64,000 nucleotides of DNA from Dasytiphilus stammeri_K (lineage in GTDB: Bacteria > Pseudomonadota > Gammaproteobacteria > Enterobacterales > Enterobacteriaceae). The notes under the pieces were generated by a model that had not been told where the DNA came from, did no database searches, and was given only the letters and a program-made list of their open reading frames with translations. The position numbers were made by a program, and so were the translations under genes. This document shows, in pieces, positions 8,950-18,569 of this stretch (the stretch's first letter is position 1; each line of letters opens with the position of its first letter). The DNA lies in contig CP145879.1 of NCBI GenBank assembly GCA_041944835.1, positions 124,001-188,000 of the forward strand. The letters run 5' to 3'.

Positions 8950-9561
8950 TTATGTTTGATAACATTTATTTTCTTCTTTCACATAATTGAAAAACTGTGC
9001 TAGTGCTCTTGCACGATGGGAAAAGGTATTCTTATATTTCTGATCTATTTGAGTAATAGTTTTCTTACATCCTATAGGAATAAACATTGGATCATAACCA
9101 AACCCTTCAGATTCTACATTATTAATAGTAATTTTTCCATCCCATATAGCTTCAAAAAATTTGTATTGATCTAACATAGATTTATATACTAAAAAACACC
9201 TATATCTAGCAGGTGTAGATGTTAGATTATTATCTAATAAAAAATTTTTTAATTTATTTCGATTTTCTTGTTCAGTAGCATTAATACCTGCATATCTTGC
9301 AGAATAAACTCCAGGAATATTATTAAAATTAATTAGCTCTAACCCAGAATCATCCGATAAAACTGGAGATCTATAATATTTATAAGCCATGTTAGCTTTA
9401 ATTAAAGCATTCTCTAAATAATTTTTTCCGATTTCAGGAATATAACCAATATTTGGAGAAATAGGTTCAAATTCTATAAAAACATTGTTGGTTTTCGCTA
9501 TTTGTATAAATTCTAAGAGTTTAGATTTATTGAATGTAGCTAAAATAATTTTTTTTTGCAT
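8950..9561 (-). CDS. rdgB: dITP/XTP pyrophosphatase RdgB
   Basis: House-cleaning enzyme that hydrolyses dITP, ITP and XTP to monophosphates so deaminated purines stay out of DNA and RNA. It has 203 residues (E. coli 197). MQKKIILATFNKSK is the nucleotide-binding start, LSDDSGLEL (68-76) the metal site and SHRARALAQF the C-terminal signature. The start is placed at 9561 by homology. A longer reading from 9600 would overlap pyrC and add MNGWFFLMMILNL, which has no counterpart. It lies 4 bases after the pyrC stop, so co-transcription is likely. Confidence 0.95.
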   Translation of the reverse strand: MQKKIILATFNKSKLLEFIQIAKTNNVFIEFEPISPNIGYIPEIGKNYLENALIKANMAYKYYRSPVLSDDSGLELINFNNIPGVYSARYAGINATEQENRNKLKNFLLDNNLTSTPARYRCFLVYKSMLDQYKFFEAIWDGKITINNVESEGFGYDPMFIPIGCKKTITQIDQKYKNTFSHRARALAQFFNYVKEENKCYQT

Positions 9562-9565
9562 AAGA

Positions 9566-10621
9566 TTAAGAATCATCATTAGAAAAAACCAACCATTCAA
9601 GAGTTTTTCCCGCTAAAAACGGAACTAAATAATCCGAACCCACCGGAATTTTTTCAGGTACTATCCATGGTTTACGTATTAATTTAATTTTTTCCTGATT
9701 GAGAGGTAAACCATAATAACGTGGACCATTTTCGCTACAAAAAGATTCTAAATATTGTAAACAATTCATTTCTTCAAAAACTGTGGTATAAGCAGCCAAA
9801 GCAGTAGGAGCATTAAATATACCGGCACAACCACATTTATTTTCTTTATTTGTCCTTAAATGAGGAGCTGTATCCGTACCAATAAAAAATCGTGTACAAC
9901 CGGTAGCAATTGCTTCACGTAGTGCTTGCTGGTGAATAGATTTTTTTAATATAGGTAAACAATAGAGATGTGGATGTAAGAGTCCATCCCTAAACATATC
10001 ATTGCGGTTGAACATCAAATGTTGAGGTGTTATAGTAGCTGCTATATAATTATTACCTTCTAAAATATACTGAACAGCTTCTTTAGTAGAAATATGCTCA
10101 AATACTATTTTTAATTTTGGAAATTTTTTACGTAGAGGATCTAAGATTTGATCTATAAAAAAAGCTTCTCGATCATAGATATCAATATTTGTATCTGATA
10201 TTTCACCATGTATTAATAAAGGCATTTCTATTTCTTGAAGATTTTCTAAAAGAGGTATTATACTCTTAATATTTTTAATTCCATACCGACTATTTATCGT
10301 CGTATGTGTAAAATAAAGTTTTGCGGCTATAAAAATTCCTTGAACAAAACCCCTAGTGATTTCTTTTAGATTAAAATCCTCAGTAATGTAATAAGTCATT
10401 AAAGGCATAAAAGTATGAGAAGTAGGTATAGCCGCTATAATCCGATTCCGATAATACATAATACTTTCTATACTTTTTAAAGGTGGAAAAATATTAGGCA
10501 TAATCATAGCACGAGCAAAAATAGTACTCGTAAAAGGTAGCACACTACATAATAATTCATTATCTCGTAAATGAGTATGCCAGTCATCAGGACGACGAAT
10601 AATTAATTCATTAATGGTCAT
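9566..10621 (-). CDS. pyrC: dihydroorotase PyrC
   Basis: Zinc enzyme that cyclises carbamoyl-aspartate to dihydroorotate in pyrimidine synthesis; PyrD, the next step, is also in this window. It has 351 residues (E. coli 348). Metal and catalytic residues are visible: H15 and H17 in WHTHLRD, the carbamylated K101 in AAKLY, H138 in LIHGE, H176 in FEHIS and D250 in GTDTAPH. It starts MTINELIIRRPDDWH and is divergent from ompA. Confidence 0.97.
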   Translation of the reverse strand: MTINELIIRRPDDWHTHLRDNELLCSVLPFTSTIFARAMIMPNIFPPLKSIESIMYYRNRIIAAIPTSHTFMPLMTYYITEDFNLKEITRGFVQGIFIAAKLYFTHTTINSRYGIKNIKSIIPLLENLQEIEMPLLIHGEISDTNIDIYDREAFFIDQILDPLRKKFPKLKIVFEHISTKEAVQYILEGNNYIAATITPQHLMFNRNDMFRDGLLHPHLYCLPILKKSIHQQALREAIATGCTRFFIGTDTAPHLRTNKENKCGCAGIFNAPTALAAYTTVFEEMNCLQYLESFCSENGPRYYGLPLNQEKIKLIRKPWIVPEKIPVGSDYLVPFLAGKTLEWLVFSNDDS

Positions 10622-10730
10622 TATTTAATCCACAATAATAATGATAATTTTTTTTTCATACATAATAACATCTGACTTGTAACTTTTCTACTACGTTATA
10701 GACTTTGTTATATATACATTATTGTTAAGA

Positions 10731-10744
10731 TTGATTTAAATCAA
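10731..10744. promoter_or_regulatory. FNR/CRP-like palindrome upstream of ompA
   Basis: The 14-base perfect palindrome TTGAT-TTAA-ATCAA fits the FNR consensus TTGATnnnnATCAA exactly. It is 85 bases before the ompA start and 110 bases before pyrC. Whether this organism has FNR is not known from the window, and such a motif can arise by chance in AT-rich DNA. Confidence 0.3.
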
Positions 10745-10828
10745 ATAATCAAGCGAATAATAAATTAATAAATAGTTAGCTTATTTTTAATAAAGCTATA
10801 GCCTATATAGATTATAATGAGGCGTAAA

Positions 10829-11887
10829 ATGAATACAAAAAAATCTATTAAAATCGCAATGGCACTTTTTTTAGGATTAGCTACTACTGTACAAGCAGCT
10901 CATAAAGAAAATTCTTGGTATAGTGGTACTAAATTTGGTTGGTCTCAGTACCACGATCATGGTTATAATGGAAAAGGTTATATAACTAATGATGGAACAA
11001 ACGAGCCAGATCAGTTGGGTGCCAGTACAATATTGGGTTATCAGATTAATCCATGTTTAGGTTTAGAATTGGGTTATGATTGGTTAGGTCGTATGCCAAA
11101 AAACGGGATTGCAATTAATGGAGCATTTCAAGCGTATGGTGTACAAATGAGTACTAAAATAAGTTATCCAATCAATAAAAAATTTGATATCTATACCCGT
11201 TTAGGTGGTATGGTTTGGAGAGCTAACTCTTATCAGAATAATCCCGTATGGGGTCATATTAGTGACCACAAAACCGGTATTTCACCTTTAGGTGCAGTAG
11301 GAGTGGAATATTCTTTATCTAGAAAAGTAACCACACGTTTGGATTATCAATGGATAAATAAAATTGGAGAAAATAAATCGGTTGGTATAAATACTGACAA
11401 TAGCATGTTCGGAATAGGTATTACTTATCGTTTGAATCATAATGATAATGATACTATTTTACCCCTACCAGCTATAAAACCATTAGTAAAAACTAAACAT
11501 TTTACTTTAAAATCTGACATTTTATTTAATTTTGATGATGCCACACTAAAATCTGAAGGTAGAGATGAATTAAATCAACTATATTCTAAAATAAGATCTC
11601 TGGATCCAACAGATAGTACAACTATCGTTATAGGTTATACAGATAACATTGGATCAGAATATTATAATCAAACCTTATCTGAAAAACGTGCTAGAGTTGT
11701 TGCTGATTATTTAATCTCTAAAGGAATATTAGCCAACAAAATTTTTGTATATGGCCGAGGAGAAATGAATTCTCTTACAGGTCATCATTGTAATAAGATC
11801 AAAGATCGTAATCTTTTAATTCAATGCTTATCACCAGATCGACGTGTAGAAATTGAAGTTACAGGAATTCAAAAAGTACGTTTCTAA
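10829..11887 (+). CDS. ompA: outer-membrane porin / peptidoglycan-anchoring protein OmpA
   Basis: Outer-membrane beta-barrel protein whose periplasmic domain grips peptidoglycan. It has 352 residues. A signal peptide covers 1-23 (cleavage after VQA). The eight-stranded barrel (about 24-195) has the hallmark NSWYSGTKFGWSQYHDHG and GYDWLGRMP. A linker shorter than the E. coli Ala-Pro hinge follows, then an OmpA-like domain (about 215-345; HFTLKSDILFNFDDATLK, GYTDNIGS, LSEKRARVVADYL, PDRRVEIEV). Two cysteines in the C-domain are conserved. The ATG at 10829 has GAGG 6 bases upstream (10819-10822); an ATG at 10817 lacks one. Its own terminator follows. Confidence 0.96.
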   Translation: MNTKKSIKIAMALFLGLATTVQAAHKENSWYSGTKFGWSQYHDHGYNGKGYITNDGTNEPDQLGASTILGYQINPCLGLELGYDWLGRMPKNGIAINGAFQAYGVQMSTKISYPINKKFDIYTRLGGMVWRANSYQNNPVWGHISDHKTGISPLGAVGVEYSLSRKVTTRLDYQWINKIGENKSVGINTDNSMFGIGITYRLNHNDNDTILPLPAIKPLVKTKHFTLKSDILFNFDDATLKSEGRDELNQLYSKIRSLDPTDSTTIVIGYTDNIGSEYYNQTLSEKRARVVADYLISKGILANKIFVYGRGEMNSLTGHHCNKIKDRNLLIQCLSPDRRVEIEVTGIQKVRF

Positions 11888-11921
11888 TCATCAATATTTT
11901 TTTTGATACTATTAATATTTT

Positions 11922-11941
11922 AACCCCCGAAAACGGGGGTT
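11922..11941 (+). terminator. terminator after ompA
   Basis: A perfect 8-bp hairpin, AACCCCCG-AAAA-CGGGGGTT, stands out in AT-rich surroundings 35 bases after ompA and 47 bases before the converging end of guaA. The T-tract that follows is weak (TGATGTTTAT), so efficiency on either strand is uncertain. The E. coli ompA gene also ends in a GC-rich hairpin. Confidence 0.65.
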
Positions 11942-11988
11942 GATGTTTATAAAATAAAAGTTTTTATTCTTTTAACTTCTAAAATGAA

Positions 11989-13563
11989 TCATTCCCATTC
12001 AATAGTAGAAGGAGGTTTGCTAGAAATATCATAAACTACACGAGAAATTCCTTTTACTTCATTAATAATACGATTAGCAATCCTACTAAGTAAATCATAA
12101 GGTAAATGTACCCAAGATGCAGTCATGAAATCAATAGTTTTTACAGCCCGTAATGATATTACCCAATCATAGCTACGAAGATCACCCATTATTCCAACGG
12201 AACGAACCGGTATAAAAACAGCAAATGCTTGACTAACTTTATAATATAATTGAGATTTATATAATTCTTCAATGAAAATAGCATCAGCCTGACGTAATAA
12301 ATCACAATATTCTTTTTTTATTTCTCCTAGGATACGTACTCCTAATCCTGGTCCTGGAAAAGGATGACGATATAATATATTATAGGGAATATTAAGTTCT
12401 AATCCTATTTTACGTACTTCATCTTTAAATAATTCTTTTAAAGGTTCTATTAAACCCAGATTGATCTGTTTGGGTAAACCACCTACATTATGATGTGATT
12501 TAATCATATGAGCTTCACCTATAGAAGATTCAATTATATCCGGATAAATAGTTCCTTGCGCTAACCATTTTACTTGAGGTATTTTTTTAGCTTCGTGGTG
12601 AAAAATATCAATAAAAATACGACCAATAGTTTTACGTTTTTGTTCAGGATCGGTAATCCCGGCCAAGGATGACAAAAATAAATTTTCAGCTTGAATATTA
12701 ATAATATTTAAACCAAAAAAATGTTTAAAAAGTTCCAACACTTGATTTACTTCATTTAAACGAAGTAAACCATTATCAATAAAAATACATGTTAAACGAT
12801 TTCCGATAATACGATTTAACAAAATGGCTGTTACACATGAATCAACACCTCCAGAAAAACCTAAAATTACATGAGATTTGCAATTACCTATTTTATTATA
12901 TAATTTGTTTTCTATATCTTTAAGTATTTCTACCGCAGTCCAATTACCTTCACATCTACAAATTTCATATATAAATTTTTTTAATAAAAGATGTCCTTGT
13001 TTGGTTTGAGTCACTTCCGGATGAAATTGTACACCATAAAATCCTCTTTTTTCATTTGCCATAATAGCTATAGGACATAGGTCTGTAAAACCAATAATAA
13101 CAAAATTAGATGGTACTTCTATTACTTTATCTCCATGACTCATCCATACATCTAATAATGGTAGACCATTACCATTAAAATTATCCTTTATTTTATCAGT
13201 CAAGATACTATCACTAATTATTTTCACCTGCGCATAACCAAATTCTCTTTTATCAGATTTTTCTACTTTTCCACCTAATTGTAATGCCATAGTTTGCATA
13301 CCATAACATATCCCTAGTACGGGACATCCAAAATTCAAAACATAATTAGGAACCTGAGGACTATTACTTTCCAAAGTACTATTTGGTCCTCCCGAAAGAA
13401 TAATGCCATTAGGATTAAACTCTTGAATCTGCTTTTGTGTAATATTCCATTTCTGTAATTCACAGTAAACTCCTAATTCCCGTACGCGACGTGCAATTAA
13501 CTTGGTGTATTGTGAACCAAAATCAATAATCAATATTTTATATTGATGAACATCTTTTAGCAT
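11989..13563 (-). CDS. guaA: GMP synthase (glutamine-hydrolysing) GuaA
   Basis: Converts XMP to GMP using ATP and glutamine. It has 524 residues (E. coli 525). The class I glutamine amidotransferase domain (about 8-205) has the catalytic C86 in GICYGMQ, with H181 and E183 in FHPEV. The ATP pyrophosphatase domain has the P-loop FSGGVDS (236-242), and the C-terminal dimer domain (about 400-524) ends KPPSTIEWE. It follows guaB by 18 bases, as in the E. coli guaBA operon. Confidence 0.98.
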   Translation of the reverse strand: MLKDVHQYKILIIDFGSQYTKLIARRVRELGVYCELQKWNITQKQIQEFNPNGIILSGGPNSTLESNSPQVPNYVLNFGCPVLGICYGMQTMALQLGGKVEKSDKREFGYAQVKIISDSILTDKIKDNFNGNGLPLLDVWMSHGDKVIEVPSNFVIIGFTDLCPIAIMANEKRGFYGVQFHPEVTQTKQGHLLLKKFIYEICRCEGNWTAVEILKDIENKLYNKIGNCKSHVILGFSGGVDSCVTAILLNRIIGNRLTCIFIDNGLLRLNEVNQVLELFKHFFGLNIINIQAENLFLSSLAGITDPEQKRKTIGRIFIDIFHHEAKKIPQVKWLAQGTIYPDIIESSIGEAHMIKSHHNVGGLPKQINLGLIEPLKELFKDEVRKIGLELNIPYNILYRHPFPGPGLGVRILGEIKKEYCDLLRQADAIFIEELYKSQLYYKVSQAFAVFIPVRSVGIMGDLRSYDWVISLRAVKTIDFMTASWVHLPYDLLSRIANRIINEVKGISRVVYDISSKPPSTIEWE

Positions 13564-13581
13564 ACATAATATTCCTATGAC

Positions 13582-15051
13582 TTAATCTACATGATAATTT
13601 GGTGGTTCTTTGGTAAGAACAACATCATGAATATGACTTTCGGTGATACCTGCATTACTAATTCGTACAAATTCAGTTTTTGTGCGCAATTCATTAACAG
13701 TACTACAACCGGTTAAACCCATACAGGAACGTAATCCTCCCATTTGTTGATCAATTATTTCTTTAACTTTTCCTTTATATGGAACTCGTCCTTCAATTCC
13801 TTCTGGTACTAATTTATCGATAGCATTATCTGACTGAAAATAACGGTCTGAAGAACCATTAGCTTTAGACATTGCACCTAATGAACCCATTCCTCTATAA
13901 GATTTAAATGCTCTTCCATGATATAACTCAATGTGACCAGGAGCTTCATCTGTTCCAGCGAATAAAGAACCTATCATAACACAAGAAGCACCCGCAGCAA
14001 TTGCCTTCGCAATATCACCGGAAAATCTAATTCCCCCATCCGCAATTACAGGTATGTTTGAACCCTCCAAGGCTGATACTGCATCGGCAATTGCTGTAAT
14101 TTGTGGAATCCCCACTCCCGTTACAATCCGAGTGGTACAAATAGAACCTGGCCCAATGCCAACTTTTACAGCACTGACTCCTGCTTTTACTAAAGATAAA
14201 GCTCCAGAAGAGGTTGCAATATTTCCCCCTATTATTTGTAAATATGGGTACTCTATACGAGTATCCCGTATACACTGTAACACTTTTTCAGAATGACCAT
14301 GAGATGAGTCAATAAGTAAAACATCTACATCCGCTGCAACTAATGCTTTAATACGTTTTTTATAATCAATACCTGTACCTACAGCTGCACCAACACGTAA
14401 TTTTCCTGTCTCATCTTTACACGCATTAGGTTTGCTTTCAGCTTTTTGGAAATCTTTTACAGTAAACATACCTAATAAATTAAATTTTTGATTTACTACA
14501 AGAGCTTTTTCCACTCGCTTCTCATGCATTTTTTGCAAAATAATCTCTCGAGATTCTCCTTCTTTTATGGTTACTAAACGATCTTTTGGTGTCATTACAA
14601 CAGATACAGGTTGATTAAGATCCGTTAAAAAACGAATGTCCCGTGCTGTAATAATTCCTATTACTTCATTATTATGATTAACCACAGGATAACCAGCAAA
14701 TCCATTTTTTTTGGTTAGTTCTTTTACTTCCCATAACATGGTAGTTGGTAATACCGTGTGTGGATCTCTAATTACACCCGTTTCATGTGTCTTTACTCTA
14801 CGTACTTGTTCTACCTGCTGTTCGATAGACATATTTTTATGAATAAAACCTATTCCACCTTCTTGTGCTAATGCAATAGCCAAAGCATATTCAGTTACTG
14901 TATCCATAGCTGCAGAGATCATAGGAATATTTAAATTAATAGTTTTAGTTAACCAAGTAGTAATATCAGCATTCTGAGGTAAAACAGTAGAATGAGCAGG
15001 AACTAGTAGTACATCATCAAATGTGAGAGCTTCTTTAGATATACGTAGCAT
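13582..15051 (-). CDS. guaB: IMP dehydrogenase GuaB
   Basis: Oxidises IMP to XMP with NAD+, the first committed step to GMP. It has 489 residues (E. coli 488). The TIM-barrel halves flank two CBS domains (about 93-202). The catalytic C305 lies in GPGSICTTR, and the flap region EGIEGRVPYKG is present. The start at 15051 gives MLRISKEALTFDDVLL as in E. coli. An upstream ATG at 15159 would add 36 residues with no homology. It is divergent from xseA, an arrangement conserved with E. coli. Confidence 0.97.
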   Translation of the reverse strand: MLRISKEALTFDDVLLVPAHSTVLPQNADITTWLTKTINLNIPMISAAMDTVTEYALAIALAQEGGIGFIHKNMSIEQQVEQVRRVKTHETGVIRDPHTVLPTTMLWEVKELTKKNGFAGYPVVNHNNEVIGIITARDIRFLTDLNQPVSVVMTPKDRLVTIKEGESREIILQKMHEKRVEKALVVNQKFNLLGMFTVKDFQKAESKPNACKDETGKLRVGAAVGTGIDYKKRIKALVAADVDVLLIDSSHGHSEKVLQCIRDTRIEYPYLQIIGGNIATSSGALSLVKAGVSAVKVGIGPGSICTTRIVTGVGIPQITAIADAVSALEGSNIPVIADGGIRFSGDIAKAIAAGASCVMIGSLFAGTDEAPGHIELYHGRAFKSYRGMGSLGAMSKANGSSDRYFQSDNAIDKLVPEGIEGRVPYKGKVKEIIDQQMGGLRSCMGLTGCSTVNELRTKTEFVRISNAGITESHIHDVVLTKEPPNYHVD

Positions 15052-15189
15052 ATGGCTATATCTCAAATAAAAAAATCTTCTCTTTCTAAGAAGAATAAAG
15101 AACATTTTTCTTGAATAAAATCTTGATCCTATCAAATAGATAGGTAATATCAAATACATAATTAAGTTTATTTTAAGGATAAGTTTTAT

Positions 15190-16548
15190 ATGATACCTTT
15201 ACCTCATACTATACTTAGTGTTAGCAGTTTAAATAAAAAAGTACGTCAGCTAATTGATGAAGGAATAGGTAAAATTTGGTTAAGCGCTGAAGTATCTAAT
15301 TTCTCTAATCCAGTATCCGGTCATTGGTATTTTACACTTAAAGATAATGTTGCTCAGGTGCGATGTGTAATGTTTCGCAATTACAACCGCAATTTTTTAT
15401 GTCCTAAAAATGGTCAACAAATTATAGTATTAGCTGGAATTACTTTATATGAACCGCGGGGAGATTATCAACTTATCATAGAAAGTATACAACCCATTGG
15501 AGAGGGATTATTACACCAAGAATATGAAAGAATAAAAAAAATGTTAGCTTCAGAAGGATTATTCTCGGATGATTTGAAAAAAAAATTACCGAAACCTGCA
15601 CATCAAGTAGGAATTATTACATCAATAACTGGAGCAGCTTTATATGATATATTACGAATATTAAATCGACGAGATCCTTTATTACCTATAATAATTTACC
15701 CGGCTATAGTACAAGGTGATAAAGCTCCCGAAAGCATTATCAATGCTATTAATTTAGCAAATAAACGTAAAGAATGTGATGTACTAATTGTAGGAAGAGG
15801 TGGAGGGAGTTTAGAAGATCTGTGGTGTTTTAATAATGAAAACGTCGCGCGTAGTATATGTTCCAGTACAATTCCTATTGTAAGCGCAATAGGTCATGAA
15901 ACTGATGTAACTATTGCTGACTTGGTTGCAGATATTAGAGCATCTACTCCCTCTGGCGCTGCTGAATTAATTAGTCGTAATCAACTAGAATTATTGCAAC
16001 TGATACAAAATCAAAAACAGCACATTGGAATGGCCATAGATTATATTATAAAAAATAAAAAACATGCTTTAACATCTTTATATCATCAGCTTAGAGAACA
16101 ACATCCTCAATTATATTTGACGCGAAAATTAGCTATTTTGACAAATATATTCAACTATTTAAATAATCTTTTAAAAGAAAAATTGAATAAATATACTCAC
16201 CAGTATACATATGTAAACCAAAGATTATTTTCTTTTCCAATTTTAGCACGGATTAATAAACATCAACAACATCTTCAGAATCTACTATATAGACTCCATA
16301 AAAAAATGGATAGTAAATTAAATGATTATTATCAGTATTTAACTTCTAGAGTTACACAACTAGAAGCTATTAGCCCACTCGCCACTATTAAACGTGGTTA
16401 TGGGATAATTACGTTATCCAACGATAACATTGTTAAAACCATACACCAATTGAAAAATCAAGATTTAATAAAAATTAGATTGATAGATGGTTTTGCCATA
16501 GGTAGAATAATTTCTACTATAAAAATGAATCCAAATTTATTGGAATAA
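15190..16548 (+). CDS. xseA: exodeoxyribonuclease VII large subunit XseA
   Basis: Catalytic subunit of the single-strand exonuclease that trims recombination and mismatch-repair intermediates; it needs the small subunit XseB, not seen here. It has 452 residues (E. coli 456). The N-terminal OB domain (about 8-105; NFSNPVSGHWYFTLKD), the catalytic core with VGRGGGSLEDLW and GHETDVTIADLVAD, and the long coiled-coil C-terminal half are all present. It converges on der with 26 bases between. Confidence 0.95.
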   Translation: MIPLPHTILSVSSLNKKVRQLIDEGIGKIWLSAEVSNFSNPVSGHWYFTLKDNVAQVRCVMFRNYNRNFLCPKNGQQIIVLAGITLYEPRGDYQLIIESIQPIGEGLLHQEYERIKKMLASEGLFSDDLKKKLPKPAHQVGIITSITGAALYDILRILNRRDPLLPIIIYPAIVQGDKAPESIINAINLANKRKECDVLIVGRGGGSLEDLWCFNNENVARSICSSTIPIVSAIGHETDVTIADLVADIRASTPSGAAELISRNQLELLQLIQNQKQHIGMAIDYIIKNKKHALTSLYHQLREQHPQLYLTRKLAILTNIFNYLNNLLKEKLNKYTHQYTYVNQRLFSFPILARINKHQQHLQNLLYRLHKKMDSKLNDYYQYLTSRVTQLEAISPLATIKRGYGIITLSNDNIVKTIHQLKNQDLIKIRLIDGFAIGRIISTIKMNPNLLE

Positions 16549-16574
16549 CTGTCTTAGTTAGTAATAATAACTTA

Positions 16575-17957
16575 TTACTTTTGTTCCTTTAAATAAATCT
16601 TAATAGGCGTACCATGAAGCTCTAATGAACGTCTAAAATAATTATTTAAATAATTTTTATAGGAATGGGGCAATTTATTAAAGTGACGCCCATGAATAAC
16701 TACAATAGGAGGATTATATCCTCCGGAATGAGCATATTTAAATTTTATATTACTACTTAATGGAAGGTTATGTTCTTCAATAGCATTTTTCATTATACGT
16801 GTTAACTTTCTACTGCTTAATTTTTTAGTTGAATTTAAATATGCTTCTCTTACTGATTGGAAAATATTTTCTATTTCTTGTCTCGATAATGAAATAGCGG
16901 AAATAAAATGTATACGTACAAAATTAATAAATTTTAGACGAAATAATAAATTTCCTTTAAATTTTTGTTTCATTAAATGGGATACATTATCCCATTTATT
17001 AACTATAATAACTAAAGATCTTCCATTGGTTAAAATCAAATTTAATATCGATAAATCCTGATCACAAATAGGATGATTTGCATCAAGAACCATTATAACT
17101 ACATTCGCTTTATAAATACTCTGTAAAGTAGTTATTATTGATAACTTTTCACATTCATCACAAACTTTTCTGCGTTTTCTTAATCCTGCTGTATCAATTA
17201 AAATATATTTGAATTCTTTATATTCAAAAGGTATATAAATACTATCCCGTGTAGTTCCTGGCATATTAAAAACTATTACTCTTTCTTCACCGAGTAATCT
17301 ATTAATAAGGGTAGATTTGCCTACGTTTGGACGACCCACAATGGCTAAGTATATAAAATTTGTTGAACAGGAATTTTCAGAATTTTTTAGAAAAAGATGA
17401 CTGGTTTTGCATGAAAGTAGAAATTTTTGATTTGAATTATTTAAATGATTTTTACACCATAAATAAAGTTGTTTTAATAATTGAGTTATGCCTCTACCTG
17501 TAGAGGCTGCAATAAAATAAATATTTTTTATTCCTAAAGAGGAAAATTCAGTAGCTGAAATATTTTGATTTACTCCATCAATTTTATTAACAGCTAGAAA
17601 TAAAGGTTTATTGCTAGAACGAATCCGTTTCATTATATCAAAATCGCCAGGCATAAGTCCCGAATGTGCATCAACTATGAATAAAATAATATTGGATTCT
17701 TCAATTGCTTTATCACATTGCAATAAGATAGTATGATCGATACTTCCTAATTTAACTTTTTTCTTATCATCAATCCCAGCTGTATCAATAACAATAAATT
17801 GATATTCCTTAACTCTTCTTATACCATAATTGCGATCTCGTGTCATATTACAATGCTTTGTAACTAAAGCATCATGCGTAGTTGTTATCTTATTAAATAA
17901 AGTAGATTTACCTACATTAGGTCGTCCAACTAATGCTAATTTTACAATATATTTCAT
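16575..17957 (-). CDS. der: ribosome-assembly GTPase Der (EngA)
   Basis: Essential double-GTPase that matures the 50S subunit. It has 460 residues (E. coli 490). Two GTP-binding domains each begin with GRPNVGKST (11-19 and 208-216). NKID (124-127) and NKWD are the respective G4 motifs. The C-terminal KH-like domain is complete (NPPIVVIHG, then a conserved RSLELHGTPIKI). The linker between the G domains is shortened. It follows yfgM by 13 bases in a leftward run; bamB, which lies between them in E. coli, is absent. Confidence 0.96.
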   Translation of the reverse strand: MKYIVKLALVGRPNVGKSTLFNKITTTHDALVTKHCNMTRDRNYGIRRVKEYQFIVIDTAGIDDKKKVKLGSIDHTILLQCDKAIEESNIILFIVDAHSGLMPGDFDIMKRIRSSNKPLFLAVNKIDGVNQNISATEFSSLGIKNIYFIAASTGRGITQLLKQLYLWCKNHLNNSNQKFLLSCKTSHLFLKNSENSCSTNFIYLAIVGRPNVGKSTLINRLLGEERVIVFNMPGTTRDSIYIPFEYKEFKYILIDTAGLRKRRKVCDECEKLSIITTLQSIYKANVVIMVLDANHPICDQDLSILNLILTNGRSLVIIVNKWDNVSHLMKQKFKGNLLFRLKFINFVRIHFISAISLSRQEIENIFQSVREAYLNSTKKLSSRKLTRIMKNAIEEHNLPLSSNIKFKYAHSGGYNPPIVVIHGRHFNKLPHSYKNYLNNYFRRSLELHGTPIKIYLKEQK

Positions 17958-17970
17958 GAATATTCTTTAA

Positions 17971-18567
17971 TTAAGAATTAAAAGATTTCTGCACGGATTC
18001 AGGCAAATTATTCATTTTAAATTTCATAATTTGTTTCATAATTGGTGAAGTGGTTACTGCAATACCGTTATACCAAGATTCATATGCTTTATAAAAATTA
18101 CCTTTACTTAACCATGCATCACCTTCAAGGTCCGCAACTATATCTCTCCAAGTAATTCCTTTAATACTTTTAAGTATATACAAAGCTTCATTAATTTTTT
18201 TTTGCTGTAATTGAATACGCGCTAAACGTAATTTTAATATGCTCTGTAGATTTACATCAGAAATGGTTTTCAAACCTTGTTTTAATTGTAATTCTGCTTT
18301 ATAAAAATCTTGTTTATCTACATATTCTTTAGCTATATTTAACGAGATTAAAGTACCATAAATATTATTATTATTTTTGATAAAATCTTCGGCTGTTATT
18401 AATGATATTGGAGAATTATTTAATATTTTTTGATAAATAATAGATGAATTGTCGAGTTTTTTAAATTGGTAGTTATACCAAAATCCTCCAATAAATAATA
18501 AAGCTATAATCAAAATTATTAAATAACCTAATAATTTTTCTTTCGGATCTACAAAACGTTGCACCAT
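17971..18567 (-). CDS. yfgM: YfgM family ancillary SecYEG-associated protein
   Basis: Inner-membrane protein with one transmembrane segment (about 13-30) and a periplasmic TPR-like helical domain. In E. coli YfgM associates with the SecYEG translocon and PpiD. It has 198 residues (E. coli 206). The cytoplasmic start, QRFVDPKEKLLGYL, resembles the family, while the periplasmic part is diverged but keeps the repeated helices. It sits between hisS (2-base gap) and der, matching E. coli order without bamB. Identification relies on length, topology and position as well as sequence. Confidence 0.85.
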   Translation of the reverse strand: MVQRFVDPKEKLLGYLIILIIALLFIGGFWYNYQFKKLDNSSIIYQKILNNSPISLITAEDFIKNNNNIYGTLISLNIAKEYVDKQDFYKAELQLKQGLKTISDVNLQSILKLRLARIQLQQKKINEALYILKSIKGITWRDIVADLEGDAWLSKGNFYKAYESWYNGIAVTTSPIMKQIMKFKMNNLPESVQKSFNS

Positions 18568-18569
18568 GA

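Noticed and set aside
14027..14296. ORFs of about 80 codons on both strands inside guaB
   Set aside because: Shadows of guaB in other frames; guaB itself is complete and conserved.
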